Position numbers and translations under genes: made by a program. A stretch of 25,488 nt of DNA from contig CAAFNI010000065.1 in NCBI GenBank assembly GCA_900764215.1, forward strand, positions 1-25,488. The letters are read 5' to 3'. Below are positions 23,259 through 25,488 of the stretch, one piece after another. This DNA comes from an uncultured Sutterella sp. GTDB taxonomy: Bacteria; Pseudomonadota; Gammaproteobacteria; Burkholderiales; Burkholderiaceae_F. The notes under the pieces are model-generated. The model was not told where the DNA came from. It was given only the letters and a program-made list of their open reading frames with translations, and searched no databases. Numbering within the stretch: the stretch's first letter is position 1; each line of letters opens with the position of its first letter.

Positions 23259-24233
23259 ATGACTGAAATGACGCAAACCCCCGCTGTCGCGCCTGTTGCT
23301 CAGGCCAACGCCTCTTCGAAGTCTCTCTCCCTTGTGGAACGCATGGCCGAAAGACTCAACGTCGAATCCGGAAAACTCTGGGCGACGTTGGTTCAAACGT
23401 GCTTCAAGCCCAACAAGGACGGAGAAGGCTTCACCAACGAAGAAGTCATGCTCATCCTCCTCATTGCCGAACAGCTCAATCTCAATCCGCTTCGCCGGGA
23501 GATCTGGGCTTTCCGTGGCAATGGCAGCGTGCAGCCCATCGTCAGCATCGACGGCTGGAAGGCCATCATGCTACGTCAACCGTCGTTCGATGGCTACGAA
23601 GTCCGATATTCGGAAACGCTTGTGGAAATCGAAGGGTTGGGCAAGCTGCCGGAATGGGCCGAATGCACCATTTGGTTGAAGGGGATTTCTCACCCGACGA
23701 CCGAACGCGTGTATTTGAGCGAAGTCTTCATGCCTTCGAGCCCTGTTTGGCGCAAGTCTCCGCGTCGCATGCTCCATCATCGCGCCCTCATTCAGGCGAT
23801 TCGTTTCTCCTTCCAGGTCACCGGTATTTCCGATGTCGCTGTTGGAGATGACGGTTCCATGATTGATGGTAGCGATCTCATGTACGGCAGTGTGAATGTA
23901 GGTCAGGTTCAACCGAATTTGGTTAGAGCCATCCCTGCGAAGCCTGCCAAGCTAGTAACGGTGGACAAGGAACGTTTCAATGAAATTGCAGAAAAAGCCA
24001 TCACCATGGCTCGATCCCGCAATGACTACGTTCCGGCGTTCAAGTTTGCCGAGACGCTTGAAGCGACTGCACGTGACTACGTGAAGGGTCGGCTTCAGGA
24101 AGCACGAGATGCAGATCTTCGTGCAGCCATGATGACGGCGGAATCTTCCGAGTCCGGCGGCGATGTTGAATCATTCTTCAATGCCGTCGACGCTCAGGAA
24201 GTGCCTCAGCCCCGCATGGACGCCTTTGCATAA
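23259..24233 (+). CDS. bet: Bet/RecT-family single-strand annealing protein
   Basis: A 324-residue protein from ATG 23259, with AAGGA eight bases upstream; an in-frame start at 23157 would put the leader hairpins inside the coding region. The Bet core is plain: LLIAEQLNLNPLRREIWAFRG, then QPIVSIDGWKAIM, then CTIWLKG, then SPRRMLHHRALIQAIRFSF and GISD. Residues beyond 210 are variable, ending acidic. Bet proteins anneal complementary strands after exonuclease resection. With the Exo downstream it forms a phage lambda Red-like pair, which in SXT elements promotes recombination between related elements. Confidence 0.92.
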   Translation: MTEMTQTPAVAPVAQANASSKSLSLVERMAERLNVESGKLWATLVQTCFKPNKDGEGFTNEEVMLILLIAEQLNLNPLRREIWAFRGNGSVQPIVSIDGWKAIMLRQPSFDGYEVRYSETLVEIEGLGKLPEWAECTIWLKGISHPTTERVYLSEVFMPSSPVWRKSPRRMLHHRALIQAIRFSFQVTGISDVAVGDDGSMIDGSDLMYGSVNVGQVQPNLVRAIPAKPAKLVTVDKERFNEIAEKAITMARSRNDYVPAFKFAETLEATARDYVKGRLQEARDADLRAAMMTAESSESGGDVESFFNAVDAQEVPQPRMDAFA

Positions 24234-24234
24234 G

Positions 24235-24306
24235 ACCGTGAGACCTTCGGGTTGACGGTTCTGTTATCTGCCCTCCGGTTGCATGCCTCGTGTTTGTAGC
24301 CGGGGG
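24235..24306 (+). promoter_or_regulatory. Leader hairpins of the exo gene
   Basis: ACCGT-GAG-ACC-TTCG-GGT-TGA-CGGT (24235-24259) forms a stem with a UUCG-type tetraloop. Then CCCTCCGG (24271-24278) pairs with CCGGGGG (24300-24306) with one bulged T. The second ends just before the ribosome site of exo. Confidence 0.5.
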
Positions 24307-24325
24307 CGCATGAATGGAGATGATG

Positions 24326-25330
24326 ATGTTTTACATCGAGTTGGATCAGCGCAGCGATGCGTGGTTTTCGTGGCGCGAAAAGGGAATAACGGCAACTGAA
24401 GCTGTGGCGATTTCCGGACATTCACCCTATATGACGCCTTGGCGCGTATGGGCGGAAAAGACGGGTAGAGTCGCCCCGGCGGACTTGTCCAAAAATCCCA
24501 ACGTCCAGTATGGCATCAGCCATGAGGACGAAGTTCGCAGCCTTTTCATGCAAAAGCATGTTGATGTCGTCATGCCGACGTGCGGAGAGTTCGAAGACAA
24601 CCGAATTTTCCGTGCGTCGTTTGACGGCCTCAATTCATCCGGGGAACCTGTGGAAATCAAGTGTCCCTCGGATTCGACCTTGGAAGATGTGCTTGCACGC
24701 CGAGAAAAGTCTGATGCCTATCAGCTTTATCAGTGGCAGGTGCAGTGGCAGATCATGGTCGCCGGCGCAAAGCGCGGATGGCTGGTGTTCTATCTCGGCA
24801 ACGACAAAATCATGGATTTTGAAGTGGCCAGGAATGACGCCATGATCTCGGAAATGCAGACGGCATGTCAGCAGTTCTGGGAGAAGAACATCCTGCGCGA
24901 CAAAGCTCCGGACAAAATTCCAGAGCGCGACGTGTTCGTACCCAAGGGTGATGATCTCATCGCTTGGGGAAGGCCCGCCGCCGACTTCCGAAGAATCAAA
25001 GAGGAGATTGATCGACTCACGGCTCTTTTGGAGGAACCCAAGCAGCGTCTTCTGACGTTGATGGGGGACTACAAGAATGCCGATTTCTACGGGGTCACCG
25101 TCTGTCAGTACACGCAGAAGGGAAGCATCGACTACAAACAGGTGCTTGCCAAACGCGGTTTGCTTCTGACGGAACAGGAATTGGACACCTGCCGACGCAA
25201 GTCGAATGAAGTTCAAAAAGTGAGTTTGAGCAAGAGTGAGTTTCCTCAGAATTTCATTCCTGAAAAGAATGAGGAAATTTGCGAAGCCATTCGCACGATC
25301 CAGACAGATCGCAACAATCTGTGCTGGTAG
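24326..25330 (+). CDS. exo: YqaJ-family viral recombinase / lambda-type exonuclease
   Basis: A 334-residue nuclease. Four in-frame ATGs occur (24314, 24320, 24323, 24326); GGAG at 24316-24319 favours 24326. The PD-(D/E)XK core reads ITATEAVAISGHSPY, then GISHEDEV, then RASFDGL with Asp near 100, then VEIKCPS with Glu and Lys near 110 and 112, then YQLYQWQVQWQIMV. This family degrades one strand of duplex DNA and hands single strands to Bet. About 100 C-terminal residues (from DFRRIKEEIDRLTALLEEPK) form a helix and tail often seen in YqaJ proteins of mobile elements. It closes the CobS-Bet-Exo set seen here. Confidence 0.92.
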   Translation: MFYIELDQRSDAWFSWREKGITATEAVAISGHSPYMTPWRVWAEKTGRVAPADLSKNPNVQYGISHEDEVRSLFMQKHVDVVMPTCGEFEDNRIFRASFDGLNSSGEPVEIKCPSDSTLEDVLARREKSDAYQLYQWQVQWQIMVAGAKRGWLVFYLGNDKIMDFEVARNDAMISEMQTACQQFWEKNILRDKAPDKIPERDVFVPKGDDLIAWGRPAADFRRIKEEIDRLTALLEEPKQRLLTLMGDYKNADFYGVTVCQYTQKGSIDYKQVLAKRGLLLTEQELDTCRRKSNEVQKVSLSKSEFPQNFIPEKNEEICEAIRTIQTDRNNLCW

Positions 25331-25434
25331 TTTTTGAGTGTTGTTTGAAGCGATGAGTCCATCGTCGCCGTTTCCTCCTCACCGCATGCGCCCCCTGCGC
25401 CGGTTCCACAAATTTCAGAGATGAAATGGAATCG

Positions 25435-25482
25435 AGGCGCATGACGCCTTGGTGAGGCCCCGAAGAAAGCAATTTCGGAGGG
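25435..25482 (+). promoter_or_regulatory. Leader hairpins of a gene beyond the right edge
   Basis: AGGCG-CATGA-CGCCT (25435-25449) is a short hairpin. CCCCGAA (25458-25464) then pairs with TTCGG-A-GGG (25474-25482), whose 3' strand contains GGAGGG, a possible ribosome site for a gene starting beyond the window. The stretch 25331-25434 holds no gene. Confidence 0.4.
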
Positions 25483-25488
25483 TGTAAA

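Overview
The window is part of a conjugative element (an integrative conjugative element or conjugative plasmid), probably from a betaproteobacterium. The core genes show this: a TrbI-like protein, a TrhF/TraF-type signal peptidase, a TrbC-TraW fusion and TraU, all from an F-type type IV secretion system. A CobS-like AAA+ ATPase, a Bet single-strand annealing protein and a YqaJ exonuclease follow. That last trio accompanies F-type transfer genes in SXT/R391 and IncA/C elements. The short H-NS protein and KfrA-like protein suit a Burkholderiales host, but the host call is inference.

Layout. (1) 1-118: the end of an IS21-like insertion sequence, directly abutting the next genes. (2) 120-8165: an AT-richer cargo operon on the + strand. 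It holds three unrecognised proteins followed by five radical SAM/SPASM genes, one interrupted by an in-frame stop. The five fall into a short type (S1, S2, S3) and a long type with an N-terminal extension (L1, L2), in the order S1-S2-L1-S3-L2. This suggests a duplicated short+long pair. (3) 8208-10591, - strand: a two-HTH regulator, a lipoprotein and a small Ser/Phe/Asp-rich protein. (4) 10901-16508, + strand: the transfer genes, driven from a divergent promoter region with a palindromic operator that the regulator probably binds. (5) 16567-18116: KfrA-like protein, then a tandem duplication of about 440 bp, each copy encoding a 54-55 residue membrane protein between conserved hairpins. (6) 18141-21041, - strand: H-NS-like protein, two small membrane proteins and two DUF1845/AcaB-like paralogues flanking an unknown protein. 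(7) 21042-22052: about 1 kb without a convincing gene but with inverted repeats. (8) 22053-25330, + strand: CobS-like ATPase, Bet and Exo, each preceded by a structured leader.

The most novel part is the radical SAM cargo. Five paralogous maturase-like enzymes in tandem, behind three proteins of unknown function (one with an Ig-like C-terminus), look like a system for modifying a peptide or protein. No classical RiPP precursor or exporter is recognisable. Its upstream end seems cut by the IS, one enzyme is broken and the base composition changes along the operon, so it may be a mobile system partly in decay. The second unusual feature is the duplicated small membrane-protein gene, whose two copies carry the same upstream hairpin with its loop inverted.
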